Shown: one piece after another, positions 1-9,677 of the stretch | Layout of the letters: each line of letters starts with the position of its first letter | Numbering within the stretch: the stretch's first letter is position 1 | Program-made: the position numbers and the translations under genes | Assembly: GCA_949502025.1 (NCBI GenBank) | Contig: CATBCG010000047.1 | Coordinates: 1 to 44,191 of the forward strand | Reading direction: 5' to 3' | DNA from: MGBC131033 sp910585655 | GTDB taxonomy: Bacteria; Bacillota; Clostridia; Lachnospirales; Lachnospiraceae | DNA length: 44,191 nt | Notes under the pieces: model-generated | What the model saw: only the letters and a program-made list of their open reading frames with translations | What the model was told of the DNA's origin: nothing | The model's database searches: none

Positions 1-1
1 C

Positions 2-958
2 AAACACCTGCTTGCCCTCACCGAAGTTGCTGCTCGTATTCTCCAGGGCGTAGTAGCAGAATTTCAAAACAAAAGCCTGGCAGAGATTGAAGCCTGTATT
101 GTCAAGGACAGCATCCAAATAGCCGACTCCCCTGTTTTCCCACCAGCCGGATCATACTCGGAGCGCCTCCTTCAACGCGCCAACGAAGATCACTTTGACT
201 GGAAAGAAGTCCGCTTCGACGTGTTGTTTGACGCCTTGCTTGATACTACGCTTGAGTCAGGTGCCAAGCTTTCTTCTCCTACCTCAAAGACAAGCGTCAG
301 CAAACGAATCAAATTGATTATCAACTTTGAGGCGCAGAGGATTTTCAACCCAGGCTATGATTTAACGCCACGCACGATTTACTACGGCGCCAGGCTGCTT
401 TCTTCCCAACTGGGAAGGGAATTCGACAGTGAGGATTACGACAGCTTATGCAAAGTTTACAGCATTTGGATCTATACCAATGCCACTGGCTCTGCCAAAA
501 ACAGCATAACCCGTTTCCATTTTACTCCGGAACGCCTTTATGGAACCAGAGAAAACTTGGGACGGTATGATATGATCGAGGTCATACAGATTGGCTTAGG
601 AACCGATATCAAAGACAATACCCTGCTGGGCTTCCTATATGTTTTATTCAAATATCAGGGGACTCTGGCAGATAAGAAGAAACTATTGGAAACACGATTT
701 CAGATGAAATTAACCAGACAAATGGAAGGAGCGTTGACCAATATGTGTAATTTAGGTGAAGGACTGATCGCTGATGGAATTGAATTAGGATTGGAACAGG
801 GGCTAGAACAGGGATTAGAGCAAGGATTGCAGGACTTGATTGAAACCTATCAGGATGATATGCAGTTAAGCTATGACGAGGCGGTAGCTAAATTGCAGAA
901 AAAAAGAAAATTAGACAAATCGGAAGCGGAAAGGATAGTCAGAAAATTCTGGAACTGA
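2..958 (+). CDS. PD-(D/E)XK nuclease family transposase / Rpn-like protein, 5' partial
   Basis: The frame is open from base 2 with no start codon, so the N-terminus lies outside the window. The visible protein of about 318 residues has a VRFDVLFDALL stretch followed by LIINFEAQ, matching the D ... E-x-Q core of Rpn/PF12784 'PD-(D/E)XK nuclease family transposase' proteins common in Lachnospiraceae. The following PGYDLTPRTIYYGARLLSSQ and KVYSIWIY segments are also typical. Known members are linked to RecA-independent DNA mobility; the role here is inferred. Near the C-terminus a four-residue unit (GLEQ) is repeated, encoded by imperfect 12-bp DNA repeats at about 782-830, followed by a basic tail. 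An internal ATG at 221 is probably not the start because homology-like sequence continues upstream. Family confidence is high; activity is unknown. Confidence 0.8.
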   Translation, partial: KHLLALTEVAARILQGVVAEFQNKSLAEIEACIVKDSIQIADSPVFPPAGSYSERLLQRANEDHFDWKEVRFDVLFDALLDTTLESGAKLSSPTSKTSVSKRIKLIINFEAQRIFNPGYDLTPRTIYYGARLLSSQLGREFDSEDYDSLCKVYSIWIYTNATGSAKNSITRFHFTPERLYGTRENLGRYDMIEVIQIGLGTDIKDNTLLGFLYVLFKYQGTLADKKKLLETRFQMKLTRQMEGALTNMCNLGEGLIADGIELGLEQGLEQGLEQGLQDLIETYQDDMQLSYDEAVAKLQKKRKLDKSEAERIVRKFWN

Positions 959-983
959 ATGGTTTTTGATATCATATAAGAGG

Positions 984-1093
984 ATGAAAAAGAATTCCAC
1001 AAAGTGGAATTCTCGCGCCGAGCGCGGTTGCCGAACGGCAACATCTTCCATGCGCGCGAGTGCGCATCCCCCGGAGAACTTTCCTAATCCTAC
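984..1093 (-). repeat. Terminator-associated structured repeat, copy 1
   Basis: First of three copies of a roughly 100-bp element (others at 13753 and 14974). Reading leftward, the RNA would contain a GC-rich stem (CUCGCGC, 1060-1054, with GCGCGAG, 1018-1012), an inner hairpin GTTGCC/GGCAAC with a 4-nt loop (1027-1042), and a terminal 9-bp stem GAATTCCAC/GTGGAATTC (992-1012) followed by U5. Copies 1 and 3 are identical from 984 to about 1077. This copy sits immediately past the U-tract of the MATE-gene terminator. Known MITE, REP or sRNA status cannot be decided here. Confidence 0.85.
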
Positions 1094-1127
1094 AAAAAAG
1101 AGGAAGTAATACACTCCCTCTTTTTTT
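1094..1127 (-). terminator. Intrinsic terminator of the MATE gene (near-symmetric)
   Basis: An A-run, GAGG(A)AG / CTCCCTC stem and T-run lie between the repeat and the MATE stop codon at 1141. A-rich and T-rich flanks on both sides let it work in either direction. Confidence 0.75.
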
Positions 1128-1140
1128 ACACAATTTGTTT

Positions 1141-2490
1141 CTATACCGTCCGTTTCATCCAATTTCCTTTCAGCAATCGGAACGTACACCAAACGGATTT
1201 GATCACCCAATCTGCCTTGAGTGCTGCATAAATCCAAAACGCCGGAAGATGCAGCACCAGACCTGCCAGATAGCCGAGTGGAATAGATGCCAGCCACAAA
1301 AACAGAATATCTGCCACCATCAGGAAACGGGTATCGCCGCCGCCACGCAGGACGCCTTTGGTCAAAACGGAATTGACCGACTGAAAAATAATCATAATAG
1401 CTACCGCGTACATCAGTTGATCTGCGATTTGTCTGGTATCGTCCGCCAAATCAAAGCCTCCGACAATCAATGGGCAGATAGCCAAAATAATCCCGCCTGC
1501 TACCAGACCGATAAGGACACTCAGGCTTAGGAACGTAACACCTTGCTCATAAGTCTTTTTCTTATCACCTGTCCCTAACGTATTACCAGTAATCACACTA
1601 GAGGCATTGGAAACGCCTTGGGTAAAAACCGTAGACATCCGCTGTACCTGCGCTACGATCGCATTGGCAGCTACAAAAGCCGCCCCGATGTGTCCCATAA
1701 TCACTGCTACCATATTGTTGCCAAACGCCAACAGGGTATCCGAAATCAATACCGGAATACAATATTTTAAGTAGCGCGGTATGTATTCCCGACAGTTTAC
1801 AAAAATATCCGGTATCCGAAATTCTACTTTTTTATCTAAAAATAGAAAATATCCTGCAATAATACCAGTCTCTACCACTCTGGCAATCAAAGTACCAAGA
1901 GCGGCTCCTTCCACTCCCATCGCCGGAGCGCCCAAATTTCCGAAAATAAATACCCAGTTAAAAAAGATGTTGACAAAAAACGCGATGATAGAAGTAATCA
2001 GCGGCAGCTTTACCTCTCTGACAGAACGCATGATAGCAGTCAAAGTCAAAGACAGACCAAGAAGTAAATACGTAAAAGCGCTGATGGTAAAATATTTTTC
2101 ACCCTCTGCAATAATCGCCGTATCCTTTGTATACAGCTTCATAATCCACTCCGGAGCCGCCAGCGTCAGCACCATAAACAGTGTAGCAAGCACCAGACAG
2201 ATACGAAGCATAATCGCCGTTATCTTTTTTAACGACGGAATATCCTTTGCGCCCCAATACTGCGCCGTCAGCACCGCCGCACCATATCCCATTCCCATAC
2301 ACATAATATGGAAAATATTGATAAATTCATTTGCCAGAGAAGTCGCGGAAAGCTGTACCTCTCCCAACTTCCCTACCATAAAGGTATCCATCATATTGAC
2401 GCCGATTGTAATCATACTCTGCAATACAATCGGCACCGCTATTTTGACTGTCGTCTTATAAAACTGCTTATCCCGTACAAATAACTGCAT
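1141..2490 (-). CDS. MATE family efflux transporter
   Basis: Multidrug/toxin extrusion transporter, about 449 residues, the normal MATE length with 12 predicted hydrophobic segments. The N-terminus (AVPIVLQSMITIGVNMMDTFMVG) carries the typical first-helix MATE pattern, and the IVLQS/GVNMMDT and QxxxVxxANAIVAQ-like elements recur in the second half, as expected for the inverted duplication. Known members exchange Na+ or H+ for cationic drugs or metabolites across the membrane; the substrate here is unknown. An ATG at 2520 is also in frame, but a TATAGT -10-like box lies only a few bases before it. The ATG at 2490 has AAGGCGG at proper distance, so 2490 is preferred. Monocistronic, ending at a shared terminator. 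Confidence 0.9.
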   Translation of the reverse strand: MQLFVRDKQFYKTTVKIAVPIVLQSMITIGVNMMDTFMVGKLGEVQLSATSLANEFINIFHIMCMGMGYGAAVLTAQYWGAKDIPSLKKITAIMLRICLVLATLFMVLTLAAPEWIMKLYTKDTAIIAEGEKYFTISAFTYLLLGLSLTLTAIMRSVREVKLPLITSIIAFFVNIFFNWVFIFGNLGAPAMGVEGAALGTLIARVVETGIIAGYFLFLDKKVEFRIPDIFVNCREYIPRYLKYCIPVLISDTLLAFGNNMVAVIMGHIGAAFVAANAIVAQVQRMSTVFTQGVSNASSVITGNTLGTGDKKKTYEQGVTFLSLSVLIGLVAGGIILAICPLIVGGFDLADDTRQIADQLMYAVAIMIIFQSVNSVLTKGVLRGGGDTRFLMVADILFLWLASIPLGYLAGLVLHLPAFWIYAALKADWVIKSVWCTFRLLKGNWMKRTV

Positions 2491-2651
2491 GTTACAAACC
2501 GCCTTCTTTCTTTTCCTCATTCGATACTACTATAGTTTAACAAAAGAATTCGGTTTCTTATATGTCTATTGTGTATAACTCTTCTTATGTTTTTTGTGCG
2601 CTTTACACAAAACAAGCAAGCGTAACCTTTTTCCTGCTTTGCTGCTTTCTA

Positions 2652-4286
2652 TCACAGCTTTTCTTTTTTCAGACATTCCCGCAGATTTTGATAAGGATCG
2701 GTTTCTATCCGACATTGTTCGTCAAAAATCATAATCTGCTTACTTTCTAAATCAAAAGCCTCCCATCGCAATTCCTTGGTAGACGGATTTCCTGTTCGGA
2801 TAAAAGCCGCCCACGCCTGTGCCATTTTCTTAGAAAGCCATTCACATTCCTTATGCAGCACAATTCTCATCTGCAACGGCAGATCCGCCGTATGCCAGGC
2901 ATAGCGTTTTCCCTCTAACGACGGATGCGGCATATCATATGCCACCATATAATGATACACATATGTATGTTTCAGTTTTGCATGAGCTTCCGCCTGGTAA
3001 TATGCTCCGCCCCCCAACATATGCCGAAACGATTGTATTTTCAAATATAAATGCTCTGCCGAGTCGTTCTTTTTATCCTCTGCCCGGAATATCTGCAAGG
3101 CTCTTTTCGCCTGTTCCGGGCTCATCGGTGCGACCTGCATCATCCCGTCCATCCCCTCTTGCAGACGTTTTTGGATATTGTCCCAGGTAATATCTTGAAC
3201 TGCCTCCGCGCAGAACACTGCCAGTTCATCCTCAGAGGATCCTACTAACAGCGGAATTCCCTCCGCTAAAGGAAGCGCCTCATGTGTCTCCCTTGGATTG
3301 TAGGACAGGTTGATTTCATCTGCCACCGGAGAAAAGCCCATTAGGCCGGCGTCTATCGAAACCCGGATCAATTCCTCTGCCGGAAGCCCAACCAGACGTT
3401 TTACCAGTTCCTGTCCCGGTTCCTCTCTTGAAAGCCGCAGCTTTTCTATCAGCTCCAACGTTTTCTCTGTTGCTTCCACCTTGGAAAGCCGCCCTACCAC
3501 ACTAGAACCGCTCTCCACAATCGCTTTATGAAACAAGCCCTTTGCCTTCTTCATTGCCAGCAACGTGCTGACTTTCATTCCTCCCCCAGATTCTCCCATA
3601 ATCGTCACATTACCTGGATCGCCGCCAAATGCCGTAATGTTGTCCCGCACCCATTCCAACGCCAGTACCAGATCCAACATGCCTGCCATCCCGGACTCTG
3701 CATATGTTTTATCAAAGGCTCCTAAATATAAAAACCCAAAAATTCCCAGCCGATGATTGACGCTTACGACAACGAAATCTTCTTCTCTTACCCATCGATC
3801 CGCCCCAATCGCCATACTGCCGCTGTTAGTGGCAAAACCGCCGCCATGCAGATAAACCAGTACCGGTTTCCTTGGGACTGTTGTCCGCTCGGAACCTGCC
3901 GTCCGCTCTAAAAGTGTCCTTCCTGGAAGTTCCGGCGTCAGTACATTCAACACCAGACAATTTTCGCTTTGCTCCTCCTCAAGCACACCAAACCGTTCCG
4001 GCTCCCCACCGGAAAAATATGGTCCTAGCGGCATAGACGCGCCGATACTGGTTCCAAGCTGCGCTGCATACGGTCCGTTTTTCCGACAGTCCTTCACACC
4101 CTCCCAGTCCTGCGCCGGCTGCGGTGGTAAAAAACGGCGTTCACCGTCACAGTCCCCGCCATAAGGAATCCCTCTAAAGATCGCCACGCCATCCTTCGTA
4201 GCGCCCATTACCTTGCCATGTGTCGTCGTCACCACCGGAAATTCCTCTGCCACCGTTCCAAACACTGGCTCTCCATATTGTTTCAT
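2652..4286 (-). CDS. Type B carboxylesterase/lipase family protein
   Basis: Alpha/beta-hydrolase of the carboxylesterase type B family (544 residues, usual size). Oxyanion-hole motif HGGGF at 147-151, nucleophile elbow GESGGG at 231-236 (Ser233), the ENCLVLNV signature at about 108-115, and a likely catalytic His465 in YAWHTADLPL. The acid residue is probably within SSEDE (350-354). No signal peptide is visible, so it is likely cytoplasmic. The start is supported by AGGGGTGG just upstream. It lies downstream of and in the same direction as the GH5 gene, separated by about 100 bp. Hydrolysis of small esters, possibly released from plant glycans, is inferred from the neighbour and not shown. 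Confidence 0.9.
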   Translation of the reverse strand: MKQYGEPVFGTVAEEFPVVTTTHGKVMGATKDGVAIFRGIPYGGDCDGERRFLPPQPAQDWEGVKDCRKNGPYAAQLGTSIGASMPLGPYFSGGEPERFGVLEEEQSENCLVLNVLTPELPGRTLLERTAGSERTTVPRKPVLVYLHGGGFATNSGSMAIGADRWVREEDFVVVSVNHRLGIFGFLYLGAFDKTYAESGMAGMLDLVLALEWVRDNITAFGGDPGNVTIMGESGGGMKVSTLLAMKKAKGLFHKAIVESGSSVVGRLSKVEATEKTLELIEKLRLSREEPGQELVKRLVGLPAEELIRVSIDAGLMGFSPVADEINLSYNPRETHEALPLAEGIPLLVGSSEDELAVFCAEAVQDITWDNIQKRLQEGMDGMMQVAPMSPEQAKRALQIFRAEDKKNDSAEHLYLKIQSFRHMLGGGAYYQAEAHAKLKHTYVYHYMVAYDMPHPSLEGKRYAWHTADLPLQMRIVLHKECEWLSKKMAQAWAAFIRTGNPSTKELRWEAFDLESKQIMIFDEQCRIETDPYQNLRECLKKEKL

Positions 4287-4387
4287 TTTATATCCACCCC
4301 TTTATACACTTTGGTCTCATCCGTCAACTATTCTGTTTTACCTTTCCATTTTAGCGGAAAACATCTGTCTTGAAAAGGTTCACTTTT

Positions 4388-6172
4388 TCACTTTTTGTCT
4401 GACATTTCACTGGAATGTCTATTTTTTGCGGATAGAAAAGAAAATGCTATTTTTTCTATCTGTACGCAGCCCTTCGTCACGAAAATCCGAACCTCCCAGG
4501 CTTCGCCAGCCGGTAAGTTCATGAGCTGACGCTCACAGGTTTCCTCGGAAAACAAAACTTCCTCTTCTATAGGTGTATTTTCTGCAAAAGGCGTTCCCTC
4601 TGCCGTACCATCTTCCGGCTTTCTGACACTTACCTGAATCTGACTGCCTGTCTCTGCCCTGCCTCTGATCCATACCGTCGCCTTACAACCTTCCGTTACT
4701 TCCCGGATCGTATAGCTTACGTACTCTCCCTCTGCCAGCTCTACCCACAAATCCTTCAACGGATCCGGACGGTTATCCGGTCTGCCTGGTTTCGGTATAA
4801 TTGCCTTTTTCGGCGGCTTCGCTCCCGGACGCAGCACCAGCTTGATCCGCTCCTCGGTACGGAAGCCAAAGACATTACCATAGTTCCATTCCCCTTTGCT
4901 AACGGCTCCCGGCACCGGATCATAATCAAAGCCGGCTGCCGGAAGGGTAATGCCTGGCTGTCTTAGATTATAACGCGCTCGTTCCTTTTGTACCTGGCAA
5001 TGTTCAAAGCAAATATTCTCTAACATGGTGTCCAGTATCCGTTGCGCCTCCTGATAGGATGGACGTGGACCTCCTTTTACGGCATATTCCACAATCGCTT
5101 CCCAGCCCTCCGGCAATGGGTACAATACTGCTCCGTTTCCCCGTCCCTCTCGGTCAGCCGCCGATTTCCATGACCAAAGCGCATAGCCGATGTCCAGTTT
5201 TGCTGCCATTTCATAATAAATCGAATTGGACACCGGATCGGAACCACCCTCGCCAATCCAGACCGGAACATTCCAGCGCAGACTGGAATCCAGGAAGCGG
5301 TACAAATCCCGCGGCTCCGGAGAAAATCCATAATAATGCGTATGAATACACCAATTGTTACACTGCGGATCGTATGGACGGTCAAAAATATCCATATCCA
5401 TAGAAAAACCGGCTCCCTCTAAAGTCAGCATATGGTTTTTATCAATCATCCGTATCCGGGCTATCAGTTCCTCATAAAAGGCAGCCAAATCCGGTATCAA
5501 ATGCTCCCAGCCCGGACCGGAAAGCGGCTCGTTTAACAGATCATAACCACCGACGATCCATCTGTCCCGATACCTTCTGGCAAATTCCTCCCACAGCAGT
5601 ATCGCCCGCTCTCTGCTTTCCGGCTCCAAAAACAAATGCGGAACAGTATCAATCCCATCGTCGCATGGCAGAGCCGACTGTCCCCCCGGCGCGCCGTGCA
5701 AATCCAGGATCGCATAAATCCGGTATTTCTCACACCAGTCCAAGACCTGATCTAACATCGCAAAGCTGTCCTCCCGGAAGCAGATTTCCGGCTCCTCCGG
5801 TAAAAACAGCCATGCCGTCACCGGAAGTCTGATCGAATTGTATCCCTGCTCTGCCATTTCCCGAATGTCACCTTCTCCCAGATGATTTCTCGTCCATTGG
5901 CTCCAAAAACCCTCCGCATATTCACTGCCGCACAGCTCACGGATCGCCGCGTCCATACTCCTGCCCCGGTCAAAGCGCCCCGGCAGAGCGAACTTTCCAA
6001 GCTCCATTCCTCCGCCAAATCCCTGCTGAATACCGATCATAAACCCTTCCGGATTCGCCCAGTTTCCTGCACCCCAGCCCCGTAGCACAACAGTTTCTCC
6101 CTTCCCATTGACCATTCTTCTGCCATCGGTATGCAAAAAGCCTTTTACTCGTTCTCTGGAAAATTTGTTCAT
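4388..6172 (-). CDS. Glycoside hydrolase family 5 (cellulase-type) protein
   Basis: 594 residues from the ATG at 6172, chosen because AAGGAGG (6182-6188) sits 9 nt upstream; a longer frame to 6232 lacks this. GH5-like TIM barrel: DLHGAPGGQ at 157-165, acid/base Glu215 in DLLNEP, CIHTHYYG at about 275-282, and nucleophile Glu308 in VWIGEGGS. The C-terminal part (about 470-580) contains a beta-rich segment resembling a carbohydrate-binding or jelly-roll module (EGEYVSYTIREV, KATVWIRGRAE). No signal peptide is visible, so it probably acts on imported oligosaccharides. The frame is intact. The exact substrate (beta-glucan, mannan or glucosylceramide-like) cannot be told from sequence. Confidence 0.87.
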   Translation of the reverse strand: MNKFSRERVKGFLHTDGRRMVNGKGETVVLRGWGAGNWANPEGFMIGIQQGFGGGMELGKFALPGRFDRGRSMDAAIRELCGSEYAEGFWSQWTRNHLGEGDIREMAEQGYNSIRLPVTAWLFLPEEPEICFREDSFAMLDQVLDWCEKYRIYAILDLHGAPGGQSALPCDDGIDTVPHLFLEPESRERAILLWEEFARRYRDRWIVGGYDLLNEPLSGPGWEHLIPDLAAFYEELIARIRMIDKNHMLTLEGAGFSMDMDIFDRPYDPQCNNWCIHTHYYGFSPEPRDLYRFLDSSLRWNVPVWIGEGGSDPVSNSIYYEMAAKLDIGYALWSWKSAADREGRGNGAVLYPLPEGWEAIVEYAVKGGPRPSYQEAQRILDTMLENICFEHCQVQKERARYNLRQPGITLPAAGFDYDPVPGAVSKGEWNYGNVFGFRTEERIKLVLRPGAKPPKKAIIPKPGRPDNRPDPLKDLWVELAEGEYVSYTIREVTEGCKATVWIRGRAETGSQIQVSVRKPEDGTAEGTPFAENTPIEEEVLFSEETCERQLMNLPAGEAWEVRIFVTKGCVQIEKIAFSFLSAKNRHSSEMSDKK

Positions 6173-6235
6173 ATTTTTTATCCTCCTTCTAACTACATTT
6201 TTGATTGAAAAATACTTCTTACTTAAAACCACGTC

Positions 6236-6265
6236 TTGCCAAGCCTAACTCCTTCATGCTACAAT
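6236..6265 (+). promoter_or_regulatory. Putative promoter of the XRE regulator
   Basis: TTGCCA (6236-6241), 18-bp spacer, TACAAT (6260-6265), 24 bp before the ATG, with AAAGGAGG in between. Confidence 0.5.
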
Positions 6266-6289
6266 ATCCCCAAAAAAGGAGGTTCTCCT

Positions 6290-7494
6290 ATGAATCCAAC
6301 ATCGCAAAATCCCTCCGGTCTTCTGCTCCGTATGGAGCGTGTCCGCCAGAACAAGGGGCAGAAGGAAATCTGCCACGGCATCTGTACGGTTTCTTATCTT
6401 AGCAAAATCGAACGGGGACAGGCTAATCCGGAACCGTCCTTACTCGCGCTTTTGTTCGCCAGACTGGGAATCGTATACGAAACCGATTCCTGTCTCATCG
6501 CAGAAAATCAAGCCCGGCTTTCCCACTATTTTTCCAGTATTCGGTATGGTTTAGTCCCGGAAGCAGACGTGACATGCCTAAAAGCTCTGAAAAAACGACT
6601 GCTTTGGTCTCCTCTTGCTCTTGATTATCTGCTCTTTTTCTGCCTTGACGAGCGTAGACCGCTTTCCCAAAACGCAGTTCCTTTTGACGCCTCTTCTTCC
6701 GGCTCCCAGGCAGCTGTTGGTTCCAAAGCAACCGTTTTTACAGAATCAGAGGCTCCCGATTCCATCGACCAGCTTTTGGCTGTTTTGGAAAAACTGACCG
6801 GGCATATGAGCCGTGAACAATATGCCTACTATTGTCTGATTCTGATGCCAGAAGAGCCGGATAACCAAACCTGTTTTACTCTTTGTCAACATGCCAGCGA
6901 AGGACTTAGCAACTCTTTGGGACTCCGCAGTCTGCTCCACGGCTACTATACCACGCAGCAATACCATATCGTCCATCAACTGGAGCCGAAGCTGACTATC
7001 AACGCGTCCGCTGCCTGCTGCAAAATACCGGCTGGTGGAGCTGTTTTTCCAATGATATCTATTATAACCTGGGCGCCTCTTATCTGACGTCCGGCAACTA
7101 TTCCCTTGCCCTTGACTGCCTCAGCCAGATAACAGAAACGGAGTATTTTTTGCTATGGCACAAAAAAGCCATGCTTTATATTCGTCAAAAAGAATACGAC
7201 CGTTCCCGCCCTTATCTGCAGAGTATGGAAGCCTTTTTACGGGAAAGCGCCTCATTATCCGATCATCTTATGTATGAGGAACTAAAGATGGAATGTCTGC
7301 CGGATTTTCTTGCGCGTCCCGACTATTTGGAGCTGTTGGATCGCCTTTTCTCTGTTCTGGAAAAAGAACGCCACTTTGGATTTCTCTATCAATATAAAAA
7401 CGTTATGCTGGCAGCTTGCAGCAAGCAACGAAAATATAAAAAAGCTCTGGAATTTCAGGCTATGCTGGAACATAAACTCAACGAAACTTCCTGA
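6290..7494 (+). pseudogene. XRE/TPR-type transcriptional regulator, frameshifted
   Basis: Starts at ATG 6290 behind AAAGGAGG. N-terminal helix-turn-helix (LLLRMERVRQNKGQKEIC then TVSYLSKIERGQANPEPSL) followed by a helical TPR-like region, as in Rgg/PlcR/XRE regulators. The first frame stops at 7087, but from about 6985 the -1 frame carries the evident continuation (ADYQRVRCLLQNTGWWSC, then NDIYYNLGASYLTSGNYSLAL) and runs to 7494. One missing base near 6980-6990 would restore a protein of about 402 residues. It may be a pseudogene, a sequencing error or, less likely, programmed frameshifting. It precedes a similarly broken MFS gene, which it probably once regulated. Confidence 0.8.
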
Positions 7495-7642
7495 AATTTA
7501 ACATTTTCCTGAGTGATTATATAAATGGCTCTTTCTCTACCTTTTTTAGAAGCTGATTTTCCCAAAACAAAGCGTTTTACATTCTCTTTTTCTGATTTTA
7601 TACTAAAGAAGAAAACAACCATACAGAAAGGAGATTTCTTTT

Positions 7643-8630
7643 ATGAAACAAACAAAACAAACGCTTTGGACGGCTGGTTTTTCCAGAACTACCATCGCTA
7701 CCATTCTCAATGCAATCGGCGGGGAAGCCATGAATCTGCCGATCAGCCTTTTGGTCTTTGATCAGACCGGCTCTACGTTGCTTTCTTCTCTTGTGCTGGT
7801 CTGCGGCATTTTACCAGACGTTCTTCTGCCGCTTCTAGCGGCTCCCTTTGTGGAGCGAGGGCGAAAAAAGACCTGGATTGTAGGGTTAGACAGCGCTACT
7901 GCCCTTTTTTACCTGGCAATGGGGCTGTTCGTCAGCCGACATGCCTTTCACTATCCGCTTTATCTCGCCTTTGTTCTTATCATCGGCTCTATCTCCGCCT
8001 GCTGCCGCCTCGCCTATCAGGCATGGTATCCCAGTCTGATTCCCGCCGGTTTAGAACAAAAAGGCTATGCGGTCAGCAATACCATCTATCCTTTTATTGC
8101 TATTGCTATGTCGCCTTTTGCTGCCTTTTTATACAAAGAAATTTCCATGGCACAGATTTTTTATCTGGTTACGCTGCTTACGGTGCTTTCCGTTTTGGTA
8201 GAGCTTGGTATCCCGGAAGCGCAGACAAAGGAATGCGAACAGGGCTGCGGCGACGGGACGGCAATCCTTACACAAGCCTATTACCAGACGATGCCAGGAC
8301 TGACCGTCACGATGTTAGGCTTTTTACGAAGTGCTGAAATGATAGGACGTTTTCTCGGCGGCTTGTGGCAATATCAAAAGGAAATCCCGGAAAAAAAGCG
8401 TTATCATTTTACCAAATTTGTCTATACCGTTTATAACGGAATGGATTTGCTGCTGCGTTTTCTTTCAACTAGCTGCCGGAGTTCTTGGGCAATGGATACC
8501 TTACCGCCTTGCCGTGGTACTGCTTGCCCTGGTTGGATTCTTTAGTATGTTCTTTTTAATCTTTCTCCCAGGGCAGGTAAACGCCTCGGTTTACGAAGCT
8601 TCCAGAAATCCGCTTACAATGGATAAATGA
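7643..8630 (+). pseudogene. MFS transporter, frameshifted and probably internally deleted
   Basis: Starts at ATG 7643 with AAGGAG upstream. Hydrophobic major-facilitator N-half (ISLLVFDQTGSTLLSSLVLV, then FVERGRKKTWIVGLD, the motif A-like loop). The first frame ends at 8545, but after about 8460 the +1 frame encodes the final membrane segments (QLAAGVLGQWIPYRLAVV to FLPGQVNASVYEASRN) and stops at 8630. Even joined, the protein has only about 329 residues against about 400 for the family, suggesting loss of helices around TM7-8. The 3' end overlaps the convergent esterase gene by 17 bp. Non-functional as it stands unless the sequence has errors. Confidence 0.75.
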
Positions 8631-9423
8631 TTTCATGGCGGATCGGCAGCCATTCCTCTATTGCCTTTTTCAGTGTTCGATCCCAAAAGTCCCATTCATG
8701 CGTATAACCCGATACCCATTCACTGTATACCGGATAGCCTAATTCCTTTAAAAAGCGCGCCGCATACTGCGCTCGTTCCAGCGTAAAGTCCTTGTCCCCA
8801 CAGGTAAAGAAAAATTCCGGCAGTGGTTTTCCTTCCTCGACATTACGAACAGCAAAGGAATACACATCGTTCTCACTTCCTTTGACCTCCTGAGCCAGAC
8901 GTTTTGGCATCATAATCGAACGCGAAACGCTTTCTCCTGCCGGATTGTCCGGATCTCTGGATGCACCTGACATCACCAGGGCTGCCGCATAGTGTTCCGG
9001 TCTCATCACGGCGCATTTCATAGCGCCGTGCGCGCCCATTGAAAGACCGCCTACAAAATTGTCTTCGCGTCTTTCGGAAAACGGATACAACGCCTGCAGC
9101 ATTTCCGGCAGTTCATCCACGATATAACGGAAGTACTTTGGTCCCTCCGGATCGTCGGTATAGCTTTGGTTAAAGCCTGCCGGCATCACCACCGCCAGCC
9201 GGTGCGCCTCTGCATAGCGCACAATATTAGAAAAATGCAGGTAGTCCGAATCATCCCCTGCGCCACCGTGTAACAGCCACAACACCTGATATTTCATTCC
9301 CTGTCTGTAAAAATTTTTCTCTCCTTCCATAATGTCCGAAAAGCGAAACGTCGGAAGTACGATTGTCACATTCGTCTGCATCCCCAACATTTTAGAAAGA
9401 AAATTCATCTTGACTACTGCCAT
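8614..9423 (-). CDS. Esterase family protein (PF00756-like)
   Basis: Alpha/beta-hydrolase of 269 residues in the putative esterase (esterase D/tributyrin esterase-like) family: LLHGGAGDDSDY near residue 50, LAVVMPAG, nucleophile elbow GLSMGAHGAM (Ser in G-L-S-M-G), acid region FFTCGDKD, and terminal His in SGYTHEWDFWD. No signal peptide. Start supported by AGGAGGGG. Paralogue of the esterase at 11333-12163; the two share the GLSMG, YxxHEWDFW and LAVVMP blocks. A PucR-type regulator gene is divergent from it, so shared regulation is plausible but inferred. Confidence 0.87.
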   Translation of the reverse strand: MAVVKMNFLSKMLGMQTNVTIVLPTFRFSDIMEGEKNFYRQGMKYQVLWLLHGGAGDDSDYLHFSNIVRYAEAHRLAVVMPAGFNQSYTDDPEGPKYFRYIVDELPEMLQALYPFSERREDNFVGGLSMGAHGAMKCAVMRPEHYAAALVMSGASRDPDNPAGESVSRSIMMPKRLAQEVKGSENDVYSFAVRNVEEGKPLPEFFFTCGDKDFTLERAQYAARFLKELGYPVYSEWVSGYTHEWDFWDRTLKKAIEEWLPIRHEIIYPL

Positions 9424-9582
9424 TGTGCGCCCCTCCTATTTTTTATTCCCTTATCATATCCCAGCCGGCTTTTTTTCAACATGTACTTTTTGCACAGAAA
9501 TCTTTTTTTTGCCGGTGCAAACTGCCCACTGACCAATCGTTCTTTCTAAAGCCATCTTAGAGCCAAATTTCTCCGGGCAGGC

Positions 9583-9611
9583 TTGCACGAATAGCCAGAC
9601 TGTATTATAAT
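9583..9611 (+). promoter_or_regulatory. Promoter of the PucR-type regulator
   Basis: TTGCAC (9583-9588), 17-bp spacer, TATAAT (9606-9611), about 66 bp before the ATG. Lies in the 254-bp divergent intergenic region shared with the esterase gene. Confidence 0.65.
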
Positions 9612-9677
9612 AGGAAAGACACCATTTGGCTTTGCCAGAGGATTGTGCAAACGATACATAGAAAGGACTTATAAGTC

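Noticed and set aside
782..830. Short tandem DNA repeats that could suggest a CRISPR or regulatory array
   Set aside because: They are contiguous 12-bp coding repeats giving GLEQ units, without spacers; no CRISPR array was seen anywhere in the window.
984..1125. A short rightward ORF beginning MKKNSTKWNS is present in all three structured repeats
   Set aside because: It is a by-product of the conserved repeat: no spaced ribosome binding site, tails diverge after the repeat, and base changes preserve leftward RNA pairing rather than codons.
1781..2461. Rightward open frame of 226 codons
   Set aside because: Antisense of the MATE transporter gene, which has clear family motifs.
6980..6995. 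Programmed -1 frameshift in the XRE regulator
   Set aside because: No slippery heptamer with a following stem was recognised, and the neighbouring gene is also broken; decay or sequence error is simpler.
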